This document shows positions 42,780-53,046 of a DNA stretch of 64,000 bases, one piece after another. The notes beneath the pieces were generated by a model that saw only the letters and a program-made list of their open reading frames with translations, was not told the origin of the DNA and did not search any database. The translations under genes and the position numbers were made by a program. Position 1 is the stretch's first letter; the number at the start of each line of letters is the position of its first letter. Source of the stretch: Kingdonia uniflora (Eukaryota > Streptophyta > Magnoliopsida > Ranunculales > Circaeasteraceae); assembly GCA_014058105.1 (NCBI GenBank), contig JACGCM010000544.1, forward strand, positions 357,987-421,986, in the 5' to 3' direction.

Positions 42780-43530
42780 TAGAGGGTTGATTTGGCTGAT
42801 ACAACAAATGCTTAAAAAAATAGAAAATCGGTTTGGCTGAAGCAACAAACAATCTATAATATAATAGATGATCAGTTTGGCTGAAGCAACAAATGATCTG
42901 TAATGTAATAGAAGATCAATTTGGCTGAAGCAACAAACGATCTGTAATGTAATAGATGATCAATTTGGCTGAAGCAACGTACGATATGTAATATAATAGA
43001 GGATCAGTTTGGCTGAAGCAACAAACGATCTCTAATGTAATAGAGGATCAATTTGGCTGAAGTAACAAACGATCTATAATGTAATAGAGGATCAGTTTGG
43101 CTGAATTAACAAACGATCTCTAATGTAATAGAAGATCAATTTGGCTGAAGTAACAAATGATTTGTGATGTATTAGAGGATCAGTTTGGCTAAAACAACAA
43201 ATGATCTGTAATGTAATAGAGGATCAGTTTGGCTATAGCAACAAATGATCTATAATGTAATAGAGGATCAGTTTGGCTAAAATAATAAACGATCTGTAAT
43301 GTAATAGAGGATCAGTTTGGCTGAAGCAACAAATGATCGGTACTATAATTTATGATCAGTTTGGCTAAAGCAACAAACGATCTGTAATGTAATAGAGGAT
43401 CAGTTTGGCTAAAGCAATAAACGATCTGTAATGTAATAGAGGATCAGTTTGGCTGAAGCAACAAATGATCGGTACTATAATTTATGATCAGTTTGGCTAA
43501 AGCAATAAACGATCTGTAATGTTTTAGAAT
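42780..43530. repeat. 44-bp minisatellite, about 17 units
   Basis: Units read GAGGATCAGTTTGGCTGAAG, CAACAAACGATCTGTAATG and TAATA with point changes, spaced about 44 bases. The array belongs to the large gypsy element, between its integrase 3' end and the nested insertion. The units abut, without unique spacers. Confidence 0.95.
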
Positions 43531-43883
43531 GGGGTGAACCCACTGGTAATCTGTGATGTTTAAACATGTAATCTGTACATAGAAGTAGTACTTGTTTTGA
43601 TATATATTAGAGAAGTACTGTAATGTAGGGCAATCATACACAAGTATTTCATTGTTGTAAGATTGACGAACAAAGAATGTTAGATAGAGTACCGTATGAA
43701 CTAGTATAAAGTACTCAGATGTATGGTGATCAAACACAACTATTTCATTGATGTAAGACTGACATACAAGATGATAAATTTATTTAGAAAATTAAACTAT
43801 GAAAGATTATCATCTTCGATATAGCTTCAATCTTCTTATGTTCCAAGGATTAGGCACTCGTTCCCCACGTTCGTAGTGAGATC
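43531..43883. other. Gypsy 3' region with no recognised feature
   Basis: AT-rich sequence between the 44-bp array and the integrase end. A 97-codon minus-strand frame here has no recognisable domain. Confidence 0.5.
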
Positions 43884-44900
43884 TTAAGAACCAAGGCCAC
43901 TCTTTCCAATAATGATAAAAGGACCTTTCCAATTTTTGGCCAGTTTCCCAGCATTAACTTCTTTTCTGTGTTTGGGGATTTTTTGGAGGACGAGATCTTT
44001 GATTTTGAACTCTCTATGGTGAACTCGTTTGTTATAAGATCGGGTTAAAGCCTGGTGGTACCTTCCCAAGTTTATGATTGCTCTGTCTTTAGTTTCCTCG
44101 ATCCAATTCATGTTACATGCCAACTGGAATTTATTATCTTTGTCTATCATAGTATGGTCACGTAATGGGTGATGATATTGAGTGGGGATTATTGCCTCAG
44201 TACCGTATGCCAATAGGAATGGCGTACATCCAGTCAATATTCGAGGTATTGTGCGATATGCCCATAATACATGTGATAATTCTTGGACCCAGTTACCCTT
44301 CTTCTCTGTCAAGTACTTTTTGATTCTATCCACGATAGTGCGAGTAGTGATTTTGGCCTGACCATTTCCTTGGGGGTAATATGGATTGGAAGGAGAGTAG
44401 ATGATGTTGTGCTGATTGAGGAACTCATCGACTCTGGAGCTAACAAATTGAGGTCCATTGTCAATTCTGATGAGATGGGGGCAGCCAAACCGAATGATGA
44501 TGGTTTCTTATATAAACTTAATGACTTCATCTTTTTGTGTGCGACACAGAGGGACTGTTTCTACCCATTTAGTAAAGTAATCCGTTGCTACTAGGAGATA
44601 CTTCCTTTTGCCTGGTCAAGTGGGGAATTTGCATACGAGGTCAAGGGCCCATATTTTGAACGGCCAAACAACATTGTTAGAATAGAGTTCCAAGGCTGGA
44701 GCTCGAATTTGGGGGCCATGTCATTGGCAGGCATCATACTTTCTTGAAACTTCAATGGCTTAAGCTTTTATTTTTGGCCAAAAAACTCATTGAGTAAGAG
44801 CTTGATTGGCTAGCGATCATCCTACTGCATGGGAATCGCAAGTGCCTTCGTGAAGTTCATGCAGGAATTTTTGAGCTTCTTTGTTTGATAAACATTCGAG
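43884..44900 (-). pseudogene. Integrase of the first Tat-like element
   Basis: Conserved blocks on the minus strand run from the core (DYFTKWVETVPL near 44600; RIDNGPQFVSS near 44460; PYYPQGNGQAKI near 44350) to the C-terminal region at 43884-44333 (VLWAYRT, LAYGTEA, NWKGPF). Integrase joins element DNA to the host chromosome using a D-D-35-E triad. The Glu normally in GQAEA is Lys here, so the enzyme would be dead even without the surrounding stops. Upstream, a diverged zinc-binding region lies towards 44900. Confidence 0.85.
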
Positions 44901-45155
44901 ATATGGTCCTGTGATAAATTTTTTGTAAAAGAGACTATTGGCCACGACGTATCGCTTAGCATTATCAAGCACATACCATTTTTCAGTATGATCTTTAGGG
45001 AGTTCACCGTCAAACTTGCTTTGAGGTCCAATAAATGTAAGGAAAGGTTGTCTCCAATCATCCTTCTCCTCTTCAGCGCCCCCAGTATTAACAAAATTTG
45101 AGCTTATGATGTTAATGTTGGGGGTAGATAGTATTTCGATCTTGAGATATCGAGC

Positions 45156-46000
45156 TTATGTGCCGAGGACTCCTACCAGGTAGGCAAGGGAATCAGAATG
45201 TCTATTTTCTCCACGCAGTAAATGTTTAATGGTAGCCCTTTTGAATCTGTGCATTCTGTCGGCTACTGCTGCAGCTAAATCAATCATTTTCTCGTTCTTC
45301 TGAAACTTCTCTGTATAATGGTTCACAATGAGTACAGAGTTTGTATACACAGATAACTCGAAAACTCCAATCTCGAGAGCCATATCTAGACTGTGAAATA
45401 ATGCCTCATATTCAATCTCATTGTTGGTAGCTTCAAAATTGAGTCTAATTACTTTTTTATGCCTGTCATTGGAAGGTGTGATAAGTACAATTCCAATACC
45501 TGATCCCGCAGGTCTGGCAAAACCATCAATTAAAAGACGTCAACCATTTTGAGTTATCCATTCTGACTTTTCCTCCAACTGTTCTTCATTGATATCCACG
45601 CAGTCTTCTTCCCAGTCAGGATCTTCTACTGGAACGTCTGCGAGAAAATCTGCTACTGCTTGACCTTTTTCAGAATGTCATGGTTTGAAACGGATATCAT
45701 TTTTGCCAAGAGTTATTGACCATTGTTGTACTCATCTGGATTTCTCTCGTTTAGATAAGATTTATCGTAAAAGATAATTTGTCATTACTCGAACTAAGTA
45801 GGCTTGAAAATATTGTTTCAACTTCTGTGATGTGTAAACGAGAGCTAACAACATTTTCTCGATCTTGGTATACTGGGATTCTGCTGGAGTGAGAGTTTTG
45901 TTGATGAAGTAGACAGGTTTCTCCATTTTCTTATCAAGTCGAATGAGAATAAAACTTAATTATTCGTCGGTAACGGCAAGATATATGGTGAGTTTTTCCC
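45156..46000 (-). pseudogene. Two RNase H domains of the first Tat-like element
   Basis: 45715-46000 encodes the gypsy-type RNase H end (RLDKKMEKPVYFINKTL, then KMLLALVYTSQKLKQYFQ). 45156-45560 encodes a second, different RNase H (GSGIGIVLITPSND, NNEIEYEALFHSL). Two RNase H domains in a row are a known Tat-lineage trait. Stops interrupt both. Confidence 0.75.
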
Positions 46001-46249
46001 CTTCTTTAGGTGTACTCATCACTGGTGGTTTACCCAAATTAGGTTTGAGTTCCTAAAATGCTGCTTCACATTATGTTATCCACTCAATCTCTGGATCTTT
46101 CTTAGATTTCTTTTTCATTGTTCTTTCACACAATAGGTCGAATAACAATCGTTATTGATCTGAGGACTTGGAGACAAAATGATTTATTGTAGCAATCTTG
46201 CCTGCTAACTTCTGTACATCTTTCTTTATTTTTAGAGAAGGCATAGATA

Positions 46250-46900
46250 ACAGTACACGTATATGATATGGATCAGCTTCTATGCCTTGCTTACTGATCA
46301 AATGTCTAAAGAATTTACATGACTATACTCCGAACTGGCACTTGTCAGGATTGAGTCTTATTTTGTTAAAATGGAAATTTTGAAAATAGTGTATAAATCT
46401 GTAATATGGTTCTCTTTTTTTAGACTTTTACATAACATATCATCAATGTAGATTTTCATCATTTTTTCGAGGTGATCTTTGAACATTTGTGTCATCAATC
46501 TTTGATAAGTGGCTCCAACATTCTTGAGACCGAAAGGCATAATCTTATAGCAAGACATGCCATGCTCTGTAATAAAAGTTATTTTCTCTTGATCGTCAGG
46601 TAGCAGAGGTATTTGATTGTACCCTGATGTGGCATCCATCATGGATACGAGTTTGTTTCACGCAGTAGAATCAAGCATATGATTTATGATTGGAAGTGGA
46701 AAACTATCCTTTGGAGTATGTTTGTTGAGGTTTGTGAAATCTACGCACACTCTGATCTTGCCATTTTTCTTTGGTACTGCTACGATATTCAAGATCCATT
46801 ATGGATAATTGGCTTTTCGGATAAAACCAACTTCAATGAGTTTATCGATCTCTTTGTTGATTTTTTCTCGGAGTCTTGGTGCTAAAGTCCTTTGCTTTTG
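46250..46900 (-). pseudogene. Reverse transcriptase of the first Tat-like element
   Basis: Minus-strand blocks in order are KINELIEVGFIRKANYP, NGKIRVCVDFTNLNKHTPKD, MMDATSGYNQIPL, MPFGLKNVGATYQRLM and the catalytic box YIDDML (near 46450). The longest uninterrupted piece is 46358-46642. Stops and shifts fall on both sides. Confidence 0.9.
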
Positions 46901-47519
46901 TTTGACGGCTTCAGCTTTATCTTTCAAATTAAGCTTATGGCAGGCCAGATTGGGATCAATGCCTGGCATTTTGTGAAACGTCCAAGCAAAGATATCACTG
47001 TTTTCTTTATAGAACTGGATAAGAGCATCTCGTTCTGGTATAGGCAGAAGAGTGTCAATGTATGTTCCTCACTTGTCCCCACTGATTTCGATGTACTCCT
47101 TGATTTCTGCACTTGGCAGGTGGTTTTCTATAGAGTTCAATATAAAGTTTTATGTAATGTTCCCGGTTATTTTATGTAATTGCTATCCAAGCTATGGTTT
47201 TAATGGCTCTGGTATGATGGCGACAAAATTTTCACATGCTGGAGCTAACTTCTGACTTCCTTTTATTTCGTAAATGCCATCATTTCATTCAAATTGTAAC
47301 GCCAAATGGTAGGTCGATGGAATAGCTCGCATATTATATAGCCAACAACGTTCCATTATCCCCAAATGATAGGATTTTGCAAGATAACATAAAATACAAC
47401 GTCAACTGTTACTGGTCCTGCAGTAATAAGAAGTATAATATTTCATACACGTTCTTCTTTAGAGCTATTGAATCCACATATATCAATGTTACTGGGCTGT
47501 ACCTTATCAGCCAGTCCCA

Positions 47520-47954
47520 TCTAATCAATCGTACCTTGAATTTGTAGTTCAATACTACTACCAGTATCTATAATCATTATGTGTAGTATAATATTTCCCA
47601 TTTTAACATGATCACCAAAGCATCATGGTGAGGAAAGTTGACATGACGAACATCACAGTCATCAAAAGAAATCCATGTGCATTGGGAGTTGGATACAGGA
47701 AGTAAACAAGCTTCTTTGCCGTACATGGACAAGTCGTGACATTGGCCGACACGTTGTCTTTTGCTTCTGTTCGATTGGCTGATCATTTGAGTCTCAATGA
47801 AGTGGCTGAGGGATATAAGGTATAAATGCTTCTCCTCTGGTATTTCTTTGACCCTTACAGCATCTGTAGGAAGTCTGTAACTCCCGTTCTTGTAACTCTT
47901 AACGTCCACAATATATTCATGCCTTCGTCCATCCGCAAAAATATGCTCTGACAA
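47520..47954 (-). pseudogene. Gag-protease linker and aspartic protease of the first Tat-like element
   Basis: A 125-codon frame containing ISFDDCDVRHVNFPHHDALV is followed, after a shift, by IMIIDTGSS near 47555-47580. That is the retropepsin active-site motif D-T-G. The protease would process the Gag-Pol polyprotein. Confidence 0.75.
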
Positions 47955-48099
47955 TCATTGTAAAGCGAAGCAGTGTTCCATCTCATGATGTCGGATTTTG
48001 TGGTGAATGCAATATGGTTTGTTCTCAATGGGTTGGAGATATTGTGCGTTTCGAAAAAAACTTATCCTTCTGAAGTCTAGGATAAATGATAGTTATGGT

Positions 48100-48990
48100 T
48101 ACAGTTATCTTGGGAAGACAGGGTCTTGGCATATTACTACCTTTCCGAGGTCGATCTTCATTAGATTTTGTTTGCTTCCTATCTCCTCCCTGATCAACAG
48201 CACAGTTAAATCTTGGCATGTAGATTGATCTTTAGCTGTCAATATTGATTTTTGAGTTTTTTGTCGATCGGACACCATTCTTTCGAGATCTATATATCCG
48301 TTGAATTTTTCGATCATGTCCTCCAAAGTTGTAGGTTTGTTTATAATGAGATACTCCTTTGCCCTTCCATCGACGAGTAAAGCATTGGTGAAAGCCGAAA
48401 TAGTAATCTTCTAATCCAATCGATCTACCTTTCGTACTAACTTTAGGAATTTCTTAGTGAATGTCTCGAGCTTCTATCCTGGTATTTTCTTAAGGATGAA
48501 TAGAGAATATAGATTCTCCTCTTTGCCTCTATTGTGCGAGTAATTCTTGACGAAGAGTTCTCGCAATTACTCGAAAGTGGTAATGGACCCTTCGGGCAGT
48601 GTGTGGAACCATCGCAGGGGTTCGCCTGATAAACTGTTAGAAAAGAGCCAACATAGAATGTAATTGGATGGGGAATGTAAGTCTAGAGCATCCTGGAACT
48701 CTTGGATGTGCTCCATTGGATTAGTCCCTTTGTATTTTTAAAATTTTGGAGTATGGAAACCAGTGGGAACTGCTTCATCCAGTAGCTCCTGTGCAATCGG
48801 GCTCTTCTGTAACCTGTTGTGGACACCTTTAGTGGTTTAGACTTGAGTATCAAGTAATTTTTTGATGTACTTTTTAACATGTTCCTGAGTTACGTACTGT
48901 CGAGCAGTGACAGTTGTTCGTGGAACTCGTCCTTCACGAGAAATGTGATCACCGCTTCCTTTACTAAGTCCATCGAGACCGCCATCAACT
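48100..48990 (-). pseudogene. Gag of the first Tat-like element
   Basis: Minus-strand translation contains the plant gypsy Gag core with stops: EPLRWFHTLPEGSITTFE near 48590, LRELFVKNYSHNRGKEENLY near 48530, and ETFTKKFLKLVRKVDRLD near 48440. Gag would form the particle that packages element RNA. Confidence 0.75.
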
Positions 48991-49383
48991 TCTTGGTGGG
49001 CTTCTTGTATCATAACGGTCTTGCCCCCATGTAGTTTATGTTTAGATCAAACTTCACCTCCCAGATTGTTCGCGTGAGATCCTATCCCATCGAGAACGGA
49101 AACCCGCGATGTTATTGGCATCACACCTTTGTTCTTTTGGGTTGTGACCTGTTAGCTTTGCAGCACCTTTAATGCATCCTGAACGCCTGCTAGTTGTTGT
49201 TCCAAAGTGGCTCACCTTTCGGTCTCAGAGTTGAGTGTCGCATGTAACTCCGCTAGTTCAGCGTTCGCGTCTCCTGGAGTAATTGGCGTACTCTGATCTA
49301 AAGGTGTCTTTTCGTACAAAAATGATCAGCTATTTTCTGAGATAATGAGTTTGAGAACATCTTTTCCACAAACAACGCCAAAT

Positions 49384-49930
49384 GTAATAGCCTAATTTCA
49401 TGATCCGAACTTAGTATTTATACCATATGCAATCAGAATGCTAATAATAACTAACACAAAAGTTTAGCATGGAAAACCTTTGAATAGGTTAAAAACCACG
49501 ACCTCTCTTGAGGATTTTAGAAAGAGAGAGATGTTATTCAGAATGCTAGCTATTACAAGGATGTTCTGTAGAGACTTTCTTGATATGATCAGTCTCCCTC
49601 TTCTCTGTAGTTCTATTGTCCTATTTAGAGGTCTTATAATATGACCGTTTGACGACCATTATCATCTTTAATGATGGACGTTACAATATATGTTTGATAT
49701 TCTTTCACCAGATTGTGTAACGTTTGGATCTTTATTGCTCCGTAACGGCTTCATTGATGACTGTACGTTTGCTTAAATTGAGTTGTTGATGTAGAGGTTG
49801 AAAGTGAAGACTAGAACTTAAGGGTACTAAATATGTCTTTAGTAGTACTTCATGTATGTTCATAAGGTCGAGTGGTCGTATGCTGGTCGAAGATGAAGCA
49901 TTAGTTTGAGAGGCGGAATAAACCACTACA
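49384..49930 (-). repeat. 5' LTR of the 34.5-49.9 kb element, with primer-binding site
   Basis: 547 bp. Directly inside it, the minus strand reads TTTGGCGTTGTTTGTGG, a mutated form of the TGGCGCCGTCTGTGG-type primer-binding site used by many plant gypsy elements. Confidence 0.95.
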
Positions 49931-50002
49931 ACAACCATACACATCCATTCATTGTTGCCAAAAACATCTATTGACTTTTACAAAAATTCCATTATACTAC
50001 TT

Positions 50003-50105
50003 TTACAAAGTTGCTTTCCCCTTAAAATCACTAACAAACTCTTCCAAATCTATCTCTAAAGTCATCTTAATCTTCCTACTTATACCTCCTTCTTTTGCAT
50101 CCTTC
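50003..50105 (-). pseudogene. C-terminal fragment of a second GRF-family MULE frame
   Basis: The minus-strand peptide KIKMTLEIDLEEFVSDFKGK aligns with the tail of the frame at 29443-30020 (KVTIKMNLDDLLGISKGK). It abuts the LTR element, whose insertion split this MULE from its transposase remnant at 32938. Confidence 0.6.
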
Positions 50106-50772
50106 ATTCATGCATCCTTGCATTTGTAACAAACACCCACTCTCACATAAAAATAATACACCCTTTTACTAAATCTTTTTGTGTACTGGTAATGTCTCTT
50201 AGTTTATTGATATTTTCCCAGAGTTGAGATACCTTTTGTGGGTACTCTTAGGCCATGGGATGAACATCTCAATCCTTATGAAAGCCACTGTAAGTATGTA
50301 TACTCTGGAAAAGGTACCCTTTCCCTCTCAAGTAGTTGGATTCCCACAACAAACCCTGTTACAAACAAATAGTTAGTAACAATAAAAACACACACTCAAT
50401 CTCAACGTTGTGATATCATAACAAATAAACAATACATCTAGGGGCCTCAATCACTATAAACATGAGAGAAGATGAAGGTTTTGAAAGAAGCCCGTCAGGG
50501 ATCCATTTCTCAAAATGGAAAAGTGGATAGAGTAAACACACTTATTGACCTTTAAACATGTGCAAATTCCACTATGTCTAGCATGTAACTATGAAAATCC
50601 TGACCACACAGCACTAAAGAAGCTAGGTTCTTCAAATAGGTCAAAAGTTTAGTTTATCCAACATGTAATCATGAACTAGCCAAATAACATATCTTAAGAT
50701 TCATATAGTATTTTAGCAAACAAACTCCCAAGTACCCTCTCCCTTTTAGAAATTGATAGGCGTATTGGAAAT
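50106..50772. other. No recognised feature
   Basis: AT-rich sequence after the GRF fragment. No frame, terminal repeat or RNA gene could be supported; the right end of the second MULE was not found. Confidence 0.4.
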
Positions 50773-51160
50773 CTAAACCACGTCTAAGATTTGACTCCCC
50801 TTTAGCAAAGGCTCCAATATTATACCAGAAATGGTGTATGATATCACCTTGCCAAAACTAATCATCGTGGATTTCAAATTAAGAGCTAAAAACAAGGTAA
50901 TAGGTTTGACACCGAGAATATTCTCAGCACCAGTAAGTGGGATGCTTAGGTACAAGTTTGATAAAAGTGTGGTTGGCATCAAAGCCAAGGAACTGGTCTC
51001 CTGAACCAACTTGATGAATTCATTTTTAAAGGACTCACAACTAGTCTTATAAAAGGCTAAGATAAACTTGTCTGGCCTGGCAACTGATTCCCATCAAAGT
51101 TCTTCACAGCAGCGTAAATTTCCTCCTCAGAAAAATCCAGCAAGGCTCTCTCTTGAGTCT
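50773..51160 (-). pseudogene. LINE (L1-type) reverse-transcriptase fragment
   Basis: Minus-strand translation gives FSEEEIYAAVKNFDGN near 51120, then a degraded block ending ISGIILEPLLKGSQILDVV. These align with the conserved plant L1 RT order 'sEEEI..AV..F.G.KAPGPDGF' and 'IS..QSAFVKGRQILD'. Frames are broken and no A tail or endonuclease domain was found. Confidence 0.6.
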
Positions 51161-51942
51161 AGAAACAAAATACTATCGACTGAAAGTTCATCTAAATGGG
51201 GGTATCCCTATTTCTTTTGACCATTGTAGCCAAAGAAGTGCCAAAGAAGATTAATTTGCAAAATAAACTATGTTCATAGTGAAGAGTGGGGAAAATATGT
51301 AACTGTGAACTACAAAATTATTCACGCAAACTTTTTGACCACAGAAGTGCATTTTTGGCCTGTTTGAGACACTTTTGGTAAATTTCATGTCTAAACTTGT
51401 ATTTCTTTCAATTAAGAAAAAAAGGTTGCCATAGTTAGAACTCTGGTAGTTCAAGCGCCGGTTTTCATGGCACACTATTATGACACGGTTTAATTGCAAC
51501 TCTATAGTATCTACTTAGGCTGGCTGGAATTATTAACTAATGGATACCCTTAACTATTAAGATAAATATCTAATTCTAGTTCCATTCCTCTATGTTGTTT
51601 TTCAAGCAAAGCTGATAAAATGAGAAATCAAAACCTGGGAGGATAGTTCCCCTCGAGACACCAATTTGAATTTTCATGACATCGGCACAAACGGTTTGGA
51701 CCCGATGATCACAGTGATAAGAAGGAACCTTCACCTCTTGCTCTGGAAACCAACATTGGAGAGATTTACACTAAATTCATTCCCATTAACATCAAAATGA
51801 CCAAAAAAATAATATTATTCAACAATGGGCACAAATTATCTCAAAATCTGACCTTTAAATTAATACCCACAACTGCTCCACCATTTTGCAGAGACCGACA
51901 AGCCACCTTGATTGAAGTAAAATCAAATTAATACTAACCCAT
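51161..51942. other. Possible upstream LINE remnant, otherwise nothing
   Basis: Sequence between the LINE fragment and the next LTR. It may be decayed 5' LINE sequence, since LINE coding reads leftwards into 51160, but no motif was secure. Confidence 0.3.
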
Positions 51943-52432
51943 TGTAGTCTCTTGATTCCTCTCAAGGAAAACAATGAGTGCTCGTTTGTTCTGGGCTTGA
52001 TACTTTCTGCCGGAGGAGGGCACCACTCGACTCATTTTGGGTTTCTCTCTATCTCCTTGAATTGGCTAGCTGTCTCCTTAAGGTGAAGGAGAAGAAGAAG
52101 AAGAAGAAGAAGAAGAAGACCCCCTTTAGGTTACCTCCTCACCTCTTCTTATAGGGAGGGTTTAACCTAGGGATGCCTCTGCTCACGTACCGTGGGCAAT
52201 TCCTAAGATGTTCTTTCAGGGTCGTAGGCTTTCATATTTCCTCGTAGGCTGTGGGCTAATCACGGGGTTGTTGTCATAACGACTCTATGGTTGCTGAGCG
52301 AATCCCAGCCATGGTTTTGTTTATTGTTGAAAAGGGGGGCTCATAGTACGACCTAGCTGGAGTGTTCCTACTCTTAGTGTGGAATCGCCCAACGACCATC
52401 CACCTCGCTGCTAGCGGGAGCGTGCTCCTATA
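51943..52432 (-). repeat. 3' LTR of the second Tat-like element
   Basis: 490 bp starting TGTAGTCTCTTG and ending CTATA (expected CTACA). Flanked on the outside by CCCAT. Inside, the minus strand reads CTGGGGGGGCGAT, a polypurine tract. Contains a (GAA)n microsatellite at about 52088-52120. Confidence 0.85.
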
Positions 52433-52633
52433 ATCGCCCCCCCAGGTCTTGCTCTCAGTGAGGGAGAACTGAGGTGGTGGTGTGACAACATGCATGTCAG
52501 TGCCTTGAGAAGGGAGATGAGTATTTATTATATGGAAAGGTGTGTGGCGTACAGTAGCTGCTACTATGGACGACGTGTCAAATCATGGTTGTGGGTCTGA
52601 ATCATTAATGATAACCGTCTCTCTGTGTATTCC

Positions 52634-52641
52634 TATTTAAG
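52634..52641 (+). promoter_or_regulatory. TATA-like box for the antisense region of element 2
   Basis: CTATTTAAG on the plus strand, about 200 bases inside the 3' LTR and upstream of the antisense open blocks. It corresponds in position to TATAAAG at 35269 in the first element. Inference from position and sequence. Confidence 0.3.
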
Positions 52642-53046
52642 AGGACTGAGAGAAAACAATTAAGCTCCCCTCTCATGCTGTTTAAAGTTTATCAAAATAA
52701 TTGAACTTGGTGTTATCCCTGTGTTGTTGGATCGCTGCCAATCGGTATGGTTCGAGAGCTGCTCAACCTTGCGCATTGGTCTTATCGATAATTTTTTTGG
52801 CTAGCTCGTCTGATTTATAGTGATGCATAGTAGTTTAATAGCTTTAGCGTGGTAACTTGTTTAATGTTGTTGCGGACCAAAAGAGGCTGTATTAATTGGT
52901 AGGGAAGCCGGTGCTGGTGTAGTTACAGCGTTGGGAGTCAGTAAGAGTGGCTTAACCGTGACGCTGGGGCTAATCGTACTACTCGTCGCGGAGTCATAGT
53001 TAGATTGGCGGCCGTACAAGGGCCAGTAGGGTTTTAGGGGTAGCAT

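Larger units (their letters stand above)
34494..49930 (-). mobile_element. Complete, decayed Ty3/gypsy Tat-like retrotransposon, 15.4 kb
   Basis: Two LTRs (34494-35041 and 49384-49930) start TG, end CA and are flanked by a perfect ACAAC duplication (34489-34493, 49931-49935). The element reads on the minus strand, so the 5' LTR is at 49384-49930. Internal order is gag, protease, RT, RNase H, second RNase H, integrase, then a very long 3' region with a minisatellite, a nested element and an antisense open frame. Large size, dual RNase H and an antisense frame fit the Tat lineage. Domains are riddled with stops and shifts, so it cannot move on its own. By eye the first 300 LTR bases differ at about 22 positions. 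Confidence 0.93.

Noticed and set aside
42780..43530. Regular short repeats resembling a CRISPR array
   Set aside because: Repeats abut without unique spacers, there are no cas genes, and the setting is a plant LTR retrotransposon.
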